NCBI RefSeq assembly: GCF_031457455.1
Contig: NZ_JAVDWU010000002.1
Location: 310,001 to 374,000 of the forward strand
Source: Hydrogenophaga palleronii_A
GTDB taxonomy: Bacteria; Pseudomonadota; Gammaproteobacteria; Burkholderiales; Burkholderiaceae_C
Direction: 5' to 3'
DNA length: 64,000 bases
The notes under the pieces are model-generated. The model saw only the letters and a program-made list of their open reading frames with translations. It was not told the origin of the DNA and did not search any database. Of the stretch, positions 18,959 to 26,675 are shown piece after piece. The number at the start of each line of letters is the position of its first letter. Within the stretch, counting starts at the first letter, position 1. The position numbers and the translations under genes are program-made.

Positions 18959-19717
18959 TCAGCGTGGCGCGAGACGGATTGCTCCATCCAGTCGGATCAC
19001 TTCGCCGTTGAGCATGTCGTTTTCGATGATGTGCTTTGCCAGCTTGGCGTAGTCGGCCGGCGTGCCCAGGCGGCTGGGGAAGGGGACGCTGGCTGCCAGG
19101 GCATCCTGCACTTCCTGCGGCATGCCGAACAGCATGGGTGTGCCGAAGATGCCGGGAGCAATGGTCATGTTGCGGATGCCGTTGCGCGCCAGGTCGCGGG
19201 CGATCGGAAGCGTCATGCCCACCACACCGCCCTTGGATGCCGCGTAGGCCGCTTGGCCAATCTGGCCGTCGTAAGCCGCCACGCTGGCGGTGCTGATCAT
19301 CACGCCACGCTCACCGGTGGTTTCGGGCTCGTTCTTGCACATGGCGTCTGCCGCCAGGCGGATCATGTTGAAGGTGCCCACCAGGTTGACCATGATGGTC
19401 TTGGAATACACAGCGAGGCTGTGCGGTCCGTTTTTGCCGACGGTCTTTTCAGCGGGCGCAATGCCAGCGCAATTGACCAGGCCCATGAGTTTGCCCATCG
19501 AAGTGGCCTGTGCCACCACCGCCTGCCCATCTGCCTCGTTGCTGACATCGCATTTGACGAAAACACCACCGATGTCCTTCGCAACAGCCAGTCCTTTGTC
19601 TTCCTGCATGTCGGCAATCACCACCTTGCCGCCGTTGGCGGCCAGCATGCGGGCCGTGCCTTCGCCCAGACCAGATGCGCCGCCGGTGACGATGAATACC
19701 TTGCCTTGAATTTCCAT
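18959..19717 (-). CDS. 3-hydroxyacyl-CoA dehydrogenase type 2 (SDR family)
   Basis: 252 residues. TGGASGLG (11-18) binds NAD; NCAG, the Ser in ISTASVAAYDGQIGQ and the YAASK catalytic pair are present. The overall pattern, including PGIFGTPMLFGMPQEVQDAL and FPSRLGTPADYAKL, is that of the type 2 (17-beta-HSD10-like) enzymes that oxidise 3-hydroxyacyl-CoA or 2-methyl-3-hydroxybutyryl-CoA in fatty acid and isoleucine breakdown. ATG 19717 has GAGGAG. A near-palindrome lies 21 nt upstream and probably binds the regulator of acyl-CoA catabolism. Confidence 0.9.
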   Translation of the reverse strand: MEIQGKVFIVTGGASGLGEGTARMLAANGGKVVIADMQEDKGLAVAKDIGGVFVKCDVSNEADGQAVVAQATSMGKLMGLVNCAGIAPAEKTVGKNGPHSLAVYSKTIMVNLVGTFNMIRLAADAMCKNEPETTGERGVMISTASVAAYDGQIGQAAYAASKGGVVGMTLPIARDLARNGIRNMTIAPGIFGTPMLFGMPQEVQDALAASVPFPSRLGTPADYAKLAKHIIENDMLNGEVIRLDGAIRLAPR

Positions 19718-19737
19718 GGTTTGCTCCTCGGGAGGAT

Positions 19738-19759
19738 TTGACGTTAACGTAAACGTCAA
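19738..19759. promoter_or_regulatory. 22-bp near-palindrome upstream of the acyl-CoA dehydrogenase-type SDR
   Basis: Arms TTGACGTT and AACGTCAA flank a centre AACGTA; only one symmetric base pair breaks the dyad. The form is like operators of fatty-acid/branched-chain catabolism regulators of proteobacteria (LiuR or PsrA-type); assignment to one regulator is a guess. Confidence 0.6.
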
Positions 19760-19878
19760 TTATGAACCAGGGCAATCACGGTGCCAGCTGTCACAGCCGT
19801 GGCACGTGATTTTCACGAGTTTGTCATGTGAGGTGGGTAGCCTGATCCGATTTTCCGATTCCGGAATGGAGTGATTTC

Positions 19879-20796
19879 ATGATCGACAATCAGGACGAGC
19901 TGCTGCGCCGCATTCACAACGATTTGATGGACGGCTATGACGAAGAGATCGAGATGGAAATCGAAGATCGCCACGTCGACGAGTTGTCCCAGGGTTTGGA
20001 CCCTTTGACTCTCGCGAGCCAGAAGGAGAGCCGTCGCGTCTACTTCCGGGAGCTGTTTCGCCTGCAGGCCGAACTGGTGAAATTGCAGGACTGGGTGGTG
20101 GCCACCGGGCACAAGGTGGTGATCGTGTTCGAAGGACGCGACGCCGCAGGCAAGGGCGGCGTGATCAAGCGCATCACCCAGCGTTTGAACCCGCGGGTTT
20201 GCCGCGTGGTCGCACTGCCGGCACCGAATGATCGCGAACGCACGCAGTGGTATTTCCAGCGCTACGTACCCCACCTGCCGGCGGGCGGCGAAATCGTGTT
20301 GTTCGATCGCAGCTGGTACAACCGTGCCGGCGTGGAAAAGGTGATGGGCTTTTGTACCGATGAGCAGTACGAAGCGTTTTTTCGTGATGTGCCCGAGTTC
20401 GAAAAAATGCTCACGCGCTCAGGCATCCAGCTGATCAAGTACTGGTTTTCGATTTCGGACGAGGAGCAGGAGCTGCGCTTCCTGGGCCGCATTCACGACC
20501 CATTGAAACAGTGGAAACTCAGCCCGATGGATCTGGAATCGCGCCGCCGCTGGGAGCTCTACACCAAGGCCAAGGAGGTGATGATCGCCCGCACACACAT
20601 CCCGGAATCCCCCTGGTGGGTGGTCCCGGCTGATGACAAGAAAAAAGCGCGACTCAATTGCATTGCGCACCTGCTGTCGCAGATGAAATACAGCGAAGTG
20701 GAACGCCCCCCAATCACCTTGCCCGAGCGCGTGCGCCACGAAGGCTATCGCCGCCACCAGGTGCCGGGCGAGATCTACGTACCGCAGGTCTATTGA
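19879..20796 (+). CDS. ppk2: Polyphosphate kinase 2
   Basis: 305 residues. PPK2 transfers phosphate between polyphosphate and nucleotides. Walker A GRDAAGKGG (86-94), the lid region RERTQWYFQRYVPHLP and Walker B FDRSWYNRAGVE (D143) are intact, and it is a single-domain (class I type) enzyme with an acidic N-terminal extension of about 40 residues (DEEIEMEIED). It starts 162 nt from the divergent SDR gene. Copy C of the three-hairpin element follows its stop. Confidence 0.95.
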   Translation: MIDNQDELLRRIHNDLMDGYDEEIEMEIEDRHVDELSQGLDPLTLASQKESRRVYFRELFRLQAELVKLQDWVVATGHKVVIVFEGRDAAGKGGVIKRITQRLNPRVCRVVALPAPNDRERTQWYFQRYVPHLPAGGEIVLFDRSWYNRAGVEKVMGFCTDEQYEAFFRDVPEFEKMLTRSGIQLIKYWFSISDEEQELRFLGRIHDPLKQWKLSPMDLESRRRWELYTKAKEVMIARTHIPESPWWVVPADDKKKARLNCIAHLLSQMKYSEVERPPITLPERVRHEGYRRHQVPGEIYVPQVY

Positions 20797-20801
20797 ACAC
20801 C

Positions 20802-20885
20802 TCCGCAGGGGCTAGGCCCACCCCTGCCGCGCTGAGCGCGCCCCCCTCAAGGGGGCGATGCGAGTGGCCCGGCAAAGCCGGTTCC
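20802..20885 (+). repeat. Three-hairpin 3' element, copy C
   Basis: Begins a few bases after the ppk2 stop. GCCGCGC-TGA-GCGCG, CCCCC-TCAA-GGGGG, then GGCCCGGCAAAGCCGGTTCC. Same order and orientation relative to its gene as the other copies. Confidence 0.85.
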
Positions 20886-20963
20886 ACCGCATCTCTGGAT
20901 AAAGGCATTTCGCGCCGGAGAGGGGTAAGAGGAGTGAGGAGGAGTCCAGTCAAGTGGCATCGC

Positions 20964-21036
20964 GGAACCGGCTTTGCCGGGCCGCTGATGCCGCCCCCTT
21001 GAGGGGGTGACGCGCCGCAGGCGCGGCGCGGGGGTG
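20964..21036 (-). repeat. Three-hairpin 3' element, copy D
   Basis: Directly after the stop of the iron-binding protein gene (21040) on the minus strand: GCGCC-TGC-GGCGC, CCCCC-TCAA-GGGGG, CCGGC-AAA-GCCGG, GGTTCC. Together with copy C it fills most of the 243-nt gap between two convergent genes. Confidence 0.85.
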
Positions 21037-21039
21037 GGC

Positions 21040-22089
21040 TTACTTGTACCCGACACGATCCAGCATCTGCTGGACCTTGGTCAGATTCTTGGCAACCACG
21101 CCGAGAGGAATGGTCTCGGCCTTGAAGCTATCGCCGCCCATGGCCTTGATGGCCGGGTTGTTGACCTTCACGCCCTTGGCTGCAGGGAACTCGTTGTTGC
21201 CGTTGGCGAAGTAGTCCTGTGCAAAGGGGCTGGCCAGGAATTCCATGAAGGCGATGGCGCTCTCAGGGTTCTTGGCGTGCTTGGCCACGCCGGCGCCAGC
21301 GATGTTGACGTGCGTGCCGCTGGTGCCCTGGTTGGGAAACACCACGCGCACCTTTTCCATCACGGCGCGGTCTTCGGGTTTGCTGGATTTCAGCAACCGT
21401 GCCACGTAGTAGCTGTTGGTCACGGCCACACCGCATTCGCCAGACGCCACGGCCTTGATCTGGTCGGTGTCGCCGCCCTTGGGCGCGCGCGCCATGTTGG
21501 CGACCACGCCCTTGAGCCAGGCTTCGCCCTTTGCATCTCCCAGGCGTTCGACCACAGTGGCAAACAGCGACAGGTTGTAGGGGTGGGAGCCGCTGCGGGT
21601 GCACACCATGCCCTTGAGGGCGGGATCGGCGAGCTGTTCGTAGGTGGCCACGGCTTCAGGCTTGACGCGAAGCGGGTCGTAAACAATGACACGTGCGCGG
21701 GTGGAGAAGCCTGTCCATGTGACCCCGCCTTCACCGGCGTCAGCGCGCAGGTTGGCAGGAATCGCTGCATCGAGCTTGGCTGATTTGATCGGCTGGAAGA
21801 GTCCGTCGCTGTCGGCCGAAGCCAGGCGGGCGGCATCCACGAGCAGGATCACATCAGCAGGCGACGCTGCGCCTTCGGCGCGCAAGCGGGCAAGAATGCC
21901 GGCGTCGTCCGCATCGACCCGGTTGATCTTGATACCCGTGGTTTTGGTGAATGTGTCGTACATCACTTCGTCGGTCTGGTAGTGACGCGCTGAATAGAGA
22001 TTGAGCACCTTCTCTTGGGCCTGCGCTGGCAGGCACAGGGCGGTGGCCATCGCGGCGATGGCCAGGGGGAGCTTGGCGAAAGAAGTCAC
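21040..22089 (-). CDS. Periplasmic ferric iron-binding protein (FutA/FbpA type)
   Basis: 349 residues with a Sec signal peptide (MTSFAKLPLAIAAMATALCLPAQAQ, 1-25). LYSARHYQTDE at the mature start and the paired tyrosines Y227-Y228 (TNSYYVARLL) are the usual iron ligands of FutA/FbpA proteins. The start is GTG 22089 with AAAGG upstream; an ATG at 22146 would add 19 residues before the signal peptide. No permease or ATPase gene is next to it, so its partners must be elsewhere. The GGGGGC-rich repeat D follows. Confidence 0.88.
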   Translation of the reverse strand: MTSFAKLPLAIAAMATALCLPAQAQEKVLNLYSARHYQTDEVMYDTFTKTTGIKINRVDADDAGILARLRAEGAASPADVILLVDAARLASADSDGLFQPIKSAKLDAAIPANLRADAGEGGVTWTGFSTRARVIVYDPLRVKPEAVATYEQLADPALKGMVCTRSGSHPYNLSLFATVVERLGDAKGEAWLKGVVANMARAPKGGDTDQIKAVASGECGVAVTNSYYVARLLKSSKPEDRAVMEKVRVVFPNQGTSGTHVNIAGAGVAKHAKNPESAIAFMEFLASPFAQDYFANGNNEFPAAKGVKVNNPAIKAMGGDSFKAETIPLGVVAKNLTKVQQMLDRVGYK

Positions 22090-22490
22090 TTGGGGCCTTT
22101 CTTTGAGTCGGAAAAACGGAATGCCAGCGTCACTTGCACGGTGCATGTCGTCTCGGACGGCGTGTGCACTGGTTCAGTTGTGAATGCTATCAGAAACACG
22201 AATGGTTATTAGTAAGCATTGAGAACTTGAAGCCGGTGGATTCACTGCGGTAGGGCTCTCATGCATGGCCGCAGGAGGACGCGCGCATAAAAAAAGCCCC
22301 CACCTTGCAGTGAGGGCTTAAGGGGTCCGATGAAACCGAATTTCGAAAAGGACCCGAGGAGACAACCAGAAAAAACGGGCAATTGCGAAAGAGCCGCCTT
22401 TGCAGGGCTGCGTGAATCGCACAGTGTCTCAATTGTGGGCGGTCTGACAAAAGTCAAGTCGCCCGATCAACCGTGCAATCCTGGTTCAGT
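22090..22490. other. 401-nt gap between the iron-binding protein and phasin genes
   Basis: It holds the promoter of the iron-binding protein gene (AT-rich stretch near 22175-22220) and a phasin terminator at 22289-22320. The remaining 22321-22490 is the long 3' untranslated region of the phasin mRNA, in which no gene is seen. Confidence 0.6.
22289..22320 (-). terminator. Rho-independent terminator of the phasin gene
   Basis: On the minus strand: AAGCCCTCAC, loop TGCAAG, GTGGGGGCTT, then a T-run. One G-T wobble. It lies about 170 nt after the phasin stop. Confidence 0.85.
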
Positions 22491-23039
22491 TCAGCGCTTT
22501 TTGGCAGTGGCCTTGGTGGCGTTCACAGCTTGGGTGGTCACGGTGTTGAAATTGGCTTCGGCCATTTCGGTGGCTTGCTTGACAGCTTTCTGCACCGATT
22601 CCAGAGCGTTGTTGCTGGCAGAGATGGCGCTTTTCATCACGGCCACGGCGGTCTCGGAACCGGCAGGGGCGTTCTTGGCTGCATTGTCAACGAAGGCGTT
22701 GAACTTCTTCTGCGCGTCAGCTGCTTGGGCTTCAGCGGCCTTGCCGAATTCGGTGCCGGTGCCAGAAGCGATGTCGTACAGATGACGGCTGTAGGCCACG
22801 GTCTTTTCAGCCAGGGGCTGGAACAGGCTGGCCTGCAGGGTCAGCAGTTCCTGAGCGTCCTTGACGCTGAGCAACGCCTGTGTGCTGTTGGCAGACTCGG
22901 AGAGGGCAGCCTTGGTGGCTTGCACGTTGAGTTCAACCAGCTTTTCCACGCCTTCGAAAGCTTTGTTGGTCAAGGCGAAAAGGGTTTCAATGTTGGCTTT
23001 CTGGGCGGCGACGATTTGTTCAGCGGTCAGCATGTTCAT
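22491..23039 (-). CDS. phaP: Phasin, polyhydroxyalkanoate granule protein
   Basis: 182 residues, alanine-rich and helical with no signal peptide or membrane span. The start MNMLTAEQIVAAQKANIETLFALTNKAFEGVEKLVELN is the hallmark of the betaproteobacterial phasin family (length 180-195). Phasins coat PHB granules and fix their number and size. A pair of TGCTGCA[C/T]TGCAACA elements in facing orientation lies upstream, as expected for control by the repressor PhaR that senses granules. TTG-free ATG start at 23039 with GGAGT. Confidence 0.95.
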   Translation of the reverse strand: MNMLTAEQIVAAQKANIETLFALTNKAFEGVEKLVELNVQATKAALSESANSTQALLSVKDAQELLTLQASLFQPLAEKTVAYSRHLYDIASGTGTEFGKAAEAQAADAQKKFNAFVDNAAKNAPAGSETAVAVMKSAISASNNALESVQKAVKQATEMAEANFNTVTTQAVNATKATAKKR

Positions 23040-23134
23040 ACTCCTGAGGTGGATGACGGGGGTCGGATGACGGGGTCAGTTGAGGGCTGCTATGGAACAC
23101 CGCGCTGTCTGGACGCTGTTGTTTTCGTTCGATT

Positions 23135-23149
23135 TGCTGCACTGCAACA
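23135..23149 (+). promoter_or_regulatory. PhaR-like box 1
   Basis: TGCTGCACTGCAACA, about 96 nt upstream of the phasin start. The inverted partner at 23194 differs at one base. TGC/GCA-rich dyads are typical of PhaR sites. Confidence 0.6.
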
Positions 23150-23193
23150 TGGTTTGAATTATAGGCAGTTGTGCGGAGTGTGCAAGTCCTAAT

Positions 23194-23208
23194 TGTTGCA
23201 ATGCAGCA
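23194..23208 (-). promoter_or_regulatory. PhaR-like box 2
   Basis: TGTTGCAATGCAGCA on the plus strand, the reverse complement form of box 1 with one change. It sits 88 nt upstream of the deacetylase-like gene start chosen here and could also affect that operon. Confidence 0.55.
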
Positions 23209-23295
23209 TATTAGATGGCAGCTTCTAAAACCCCACCATGGCGACTGGTGGTCGTGCGCAGCCACAATCCTCACCTCGTTTCACCCAGGTCTTCC

Positions 23296-24297
23296 GTGCA
23301 CGCCTACTACGCCGACCATTTCGTATTGCCGCTGCCAAGCGGGCACCGCTTCCCCATGGCCAAATACGCCCGGTTGCGAGAGCGATTGGCCGTCGAGTTG
23401 CCGCAGGTGCAGATGCATGAGGCCATGCCGGCCAGCGATGGCGAGTTGGCGCTGGCCCACACGCCCGACTACATCGCCGCCGTGACCGCTGGCACCCTTT
23501 CGCCCGCAGCGCTGCGCGAGATCGGTTTTCCCTGGAGCCCTGCCATGGCCGAGCGCGCCCGACGGTCCGTCGGTGCCACGCTGCAGGCTTGCCGCACGGC
23601 AATGAGTGGGGCGGGCGTGTCGGCCAATCTGGCCGGTGGCACGCACCATGCCTATGCCGACAAGGGCGGTGGTTTCTGCGTGTTCAACGATGCCGCCGTG
23701 GCCGCCAGGTTGATGCAGGCCGAGCATGCGCGCGTGGCTCGCTCCAGCGGACCACTGCTTGTGGCCATCATTGATCTGGATGTGCACCAGGGCAATGGCA
23801 CTGCGCGCATCTTCGAACGCGACGCCTCGGTGTTCACGCTGTCGATGCACGGGGCGAAGAATTTTCCCTTTCGCAAGGAGTCCAGCGATCTGGATATCGA
23901 TCTGCCAGACGGCTGCGGAGACGCCGCCTATCTGGAGGCTCTGGAGCACGCGCTCGATGAGCTGGATAGGCGCTTCATCCCCGGACTGGTGATCTACCTT
24001 GCAGGGGCCGATCCGCACGAAGGCGATCGACTGGGGCGGCTGAAGCTCAGCTTCGATGGACTGGAGGCCCGCGACAGGCGCGTGATGGACTGGGCTTGGC
24101 AGCGCCGCGTGCCTCTGGCGTTTGCCATGGCGGGAGGCTACGGCGCCGACATGGAGACCACCTTGCAGGTGCAGATGCACACCTACCGCACGGCACTTGA
24201 ATACGACCAGCGTTGGCAAGCCTTGGTACCGTGCTCATCCATGGCCGCTGCTGCGACAGGCATGGGTGCACCTCGCTGGCAAAATGCCGCTGCATGA
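23296..24297 (+). CDS. Histone-deacetylase-family hydrolase (AcuC/acetylpolyamine amidohydrolase type)
   Basis: 333 residues. Zinc-dependent deacetylase fold: GGTHHAYADKGGGFCVFND holds the catalytic His pair, DLDVHQGNGT the metal-binding Asp and His, LAGADPHEGDRLG the second Asp, and MAGGY the C-terminal loop. Bacterial members deacetylate acetyl-CoA synthetase or polyamines. GTG 23296 (mature form HAYYADHFVLP, typical N-terminus) is preferred; ATG 23215 would add 27 residues of poor family fit. Its stop overlaps the thioesterase start (ATGA). Confidence 0.88.
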   Translation: MHAYYADHFVLPLPSGHRFPMAKYARLRERLAVELPQVQMHEAMPASDGELALAHTPDYIAAVTAGTLSPAALREIGFPWSPAMAERARRSVGATLQACRTAMSGAGVSANLAGGTHHAYADKGGGFCVFNDAAVAARLMQAEHARVARSSGPLLVAIIDLDVHQGNGTARIFERDASVFTLSMHGAKNFPFRKESSDLDIDLPDGCGDAAYLEALEHALDELDRRFIPGLVIYLAGADPHEGDRLGRLKLSFDGLEARDRRVMDWAWQRRVPLAFAMAGGYGADMETTLQVQMHTYRTALEYDQRWQALVPCSSMAAAATGMGAPRWQNAAA

Positions 24298-24743
24298 GTA
24301 CAGACAGCCGACCTTCCCGCGCCGAGCCGCAGCCCCGCAGTGCCTACCGCGTGTTCCGTCCCATCGGCACACGATGGGCTGACAACGATGTGTATGGTCA
24401 CGTCAACAACGTGGTGTACTACAGCTGGTTCGACACCGCCGTCAATGCCTACCTGATCGAGCAGGGGGCGTTGGATATCCATGCGGGTGCGGTCATTGGC
24501 CTCGTGATCGAGACCCAGTGCAATTACTTTGCTCCTCTGGCTTTCCCGCAAACGGTAGAAGCAGGACTGCGGGTGGCGCATCTGGGCAACTCCAGCGTTC
24601 GTTACGAAGTCGGTCTGTTCGCTCCAGGCCATCAAGCGGCGGCGGCATGCGGCCATTTTGTCCACGTCTATGTAGACCGCGAAACCCGCCGGCCCGTCTC
24701 ATTGCCCGCGCCACTGAAATCGACCCTGGAGACCCTTCTATGA
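24294..24743 (+). CDS. Acyl-CoA thioesterase, hot-dog fold
   Basis: 149 residues. RWADNDVYGHVNNVVYYSWFD (around 28-48) is the active-site signature of the 4-hydroxybenzoyl-CoA/YbgC thioesterase family, with the Asp near residue 32 as base. Cytoplasmic enzyme that hydrolyses acyl-CoA; chain preference cannot be read. Overlaps its neighbours by ATGA on both sides, so the three genes are translated together. Confidence 0.9.
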   Translation: MSTDSRPSRAEPQPRSAYRVFRPIGTRWADNDVYGHVNNVVYYSWFDTAVNAYLIEQGALDIHAGAVIGLVIETQCNYFAPLAFPQTVEAGLRVAHLGNSSVRYEVGLFAPGHQAAAACGHFVHVYVDRETRRPVSLPAPLKSTLETLL

Positions 24744-25468
24744 GCCACAACCCCACGCCATCTGCGTCCGTGATCAGTGCCCAAGCGGTTGATGCTGCCA
24801 TCACCAGCCGAATGTCTGTGCGAGCCTTTCTGCCGCAAGGGGTGGAACGCGAGGTGATCGAACACATCCTGGAGGTCGCGAGTCGCGCACCTTCCGGTAC
24901 CAATACACAGCCCTGGAAGGTCTACGTGTTGCAGGGCGCCAGCCGTGATGCCCTTGTTCAGAAGGTGTGTGCCGCGCACGATGCCTTGCGCGCCGACCCG
25001 TCGCTGGCCAGCGAGTACCGGGAGGCCTACGACTACTACCCTGAAAAATGGGTCAGCCCCTACATCGACCGCCGGCGCGAAAACGGCTGGAGCCTGTACG
25101 GCCTGCTGGGCATCACGAAGGGCGACAAGGACAAGATGCATGCACAGCACCAGCGCAACTTCCGGTTCTTTGACGCACCGGTGGGACTGATGTTCACACT
25201 CGATCAGGTCATGGGACGGGGCTCGCTCGTGGACTACGGCATGTTTCTGCAGAACATCATGATCGCAGCCCGGGGCCGCGGTCTGCACACCTGCCCACAG
25301 GCGGCCTGGAACGGTTTCGCCAAGATCATCCTGCCGCATATAGGCGCAGGTGAGCAGGAGATGCTGGTCTGCGGCATGTCATTGGGCTATGCCGACCCTG
25401 AAGACAAGGTCAACGACTTCCACACGCCGCGCGAGCCGGTCGCGTCTTTCACGCACTGGTGTGGATGA
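24740..25468 (+). CDS. Nitroreductase-family FMN oxidoreductase
   Basis: 242 residues. ITSRMSVRAFLPQGV (22-36) and SRAPSGTNTQPWKVYVL give the FMN phosphate and isoalloxazine contacts; GMFLQNIMIAARGRGLHTC is the dimer helix. Acts on nitro compounds or quinones with NAD(P)H. Last gene of the deacetylase-thioesterase-nitroreductase operon; copy E of the three-hairpin element follows at 2 nt after the stop. Confidence 0.92.
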   Translation: MSHNPTPSASVISAQAVDAAITSRMSVRAFLPQGVEREVIEHILEVASRAPSGTNTQPWKVYVLQGASRDALVQKVCAAHDALRADPSLASEYREAYDYYPEKWVSPYIDRRRENGWSLYGLLGITKGDKDKMHAQHQRNFRFFDAPVGLMFTLDQVMGRGSLVDYGMFLQNIMIAARGRGLHTCPQAAWNGFAKIILPHIGAGEQEMLVCGMSLGYADPEDKVNDFHTPREPVASFTHWCG

Positions 25469-25470
25469 AA

Positions 25471-25544
25471 CACCCCCGCGCCGCGCTTTCAGCGCGTCAC
25501 CCCCTCAAGGGGGCACACCTTTGGACCGGCAAAGCCGGATCCTG
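25471..25544 (+). repeat. Three-hairpin 3' element, copy E, with partial second unit
   Basis: CGCCGCGC-TTTC-AGCGCG, CCCCC-TCAA-GGGGG, then ACCGGCAAAGCCGG ending GATCC. A shorter degenerate unit (ACACCCCCGCG with a GTCGCTTCGCGGC hairpin) is found again at about 25580-25604, after a linker CACTTCGCTCCGGAGAG that is also seen in similar form between copies C and D (20907-20925). Confidence 0.8.
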
Positions 25545-25681
25545 GGTGTTGCTGCAATGGGGCACTTCGCTCCGGAGAGTACACCCCCGCGTCGCTTCGC
25601 GGCGAACGGTTGATGCTTCACCGGGCCGGATCAATAAGCTGAGCGCTGCGAGGCCAATCCGGATCGCGCCTGGGTCTTGGC

Positions 25682-26488
25682 TCAGTACGGATCCGGCGCA
25701 AAGCCTGGTCGAGCGCCCGGGAATGGGTTGGGGTGGTGGTCAAAGCGGGGGCGTCTGCGGGGCGGCGGGGCGATGCCCCTGGCCACGAGATTGGCGTGGC
25801 TGTCGTAGCGGATCAGGGTGATCTCATCGGGTCGCTGGCTGCGCCTGACGAAATCGGTGGAGCTCACGCGATCCCGCTCACGCTCGCCATGACCGGTGCC
25901 CAGTTGCGGCCCTGTTCCCCAGGGGATGGACTTGCCCTGGGCTTCTGGCGCCGAACGCCCCTGAGCCTGCGGCACATCGCCGTAGTGCCCCCAGGGCGGT
26001 CGAGGCGTCGGCCTGGCTGCTTTTTCCCGGAACACCGCCACGCCGATCACACCGACATCGTCGGGACGCCCGGTGCGAGCGGCATACGATCGCGGCAAAT
26101 CAGTGAAACGGAAGACCGCCACCTCACGGTGGCTCTTGCGCCATCCGGTGACCTCGTAGCGCTGCCCCGGCGCCAGCGCGTAGCCCGACTGGTGGAACGC
26201 GGCGGTCTCACCGGTGATCACGTTGACACCGTCGACCGAAACCACCGCCAACAAGCGTTCGCCACTCTCATTGAACAGCTCCACGGCATAGCGAGCGCCG
26301 GGCTCACCAGGGAGCCACAGTTCGCCCCGGTGCGGGTACAGGGGCAGGACCCGGTTGCGGTCGCGGTCAATCACACGCACGTTGGCGAGGCTGCCCAGCG
26401 CCTGGGCGGGAAGGGCGCTCAGCAACGCAGCGCCGGTGAGCGCTCCGAGTGCCATGCGGCGGGTCAGCAACAAGCTGGGTGTTTCCAT
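25682..26488 (-). CDS. Exported protein of unknown function
   Basis: 268 residues; ATG 26488 is set by GGAGATTT. The N-terminus METPSLLLTRRMALGALTGAALLSALPAQALG looks like a signal peptide with a twin arginine. After it comes a domain of about 120 residues with ELWLPGEPGARYAVELFNESGERLLAVVSVDGVNVITGE and GQRYEVTGWRKSHREVAVFRFTDLPRSYAARTGRPDDVGVIGVAVF, then a low-complexity region rich in Arg, Pro and Gly (about 185-268) ending FDHHPNPFPGARPGFAPDPY. I do not recognise a named family. The two-part layout suggests an outer-layer or matrix protein. Confidence 0.75.
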   Translation of the reverse strand: METPSLLLTRRMALGALTGAALLSALPAQALGSLANVRVIDRDRNRVLPLYPHRGELWLPGEPGARYAVELFNESGERLLAVVSVDGVNVITGETAAFHQSGYALAPGQRYEVTGWRKSHREVAVFRFTDLPRSYAARTGRPDDVGVIGVAVFREKAARPTPRPPWGHYGDVPQAQGRSAPEAQGKSIPWGTGPQLGTGHGERERDRVSSTDFVRRSQRPDEITLIRYDSHANLVARGIAPPPRRRPRFDHHPNPFPGARPGFAPDPY

Positions 26489-26675
26489 GAGAAATCTCCA
26501 AAGAGAGTGGATGCGGAGACCACAGTAGATCTTGCGCACATCAACCCCATGTGACTCGTTTGCAAAGCGCCGGTAAACGGTGCTGCCGGCTGTATCGAAC
26601 GCCGTGCCGGCGAGGGATTTTTCGGGCGGGGATAATCGGGTTTTGCCTATTTCATTTCCAACCCGAGGACACACC

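Noticed and set aside
18959..19717. Acetoacetyl-CoA reductase PhaB for the SDR gene
   Set aside because: The sequence pattern fits the type 2 hydroxyacyl-CoA dehydrogenases better, and no phaC or phaA gene is near.
22175..22220. Fur box upstream of the iron-binding protein gene
   Set aside because: AT-rich with partial AATG/CATT symmetry, but the match to the 19-bp consensus is too poor.
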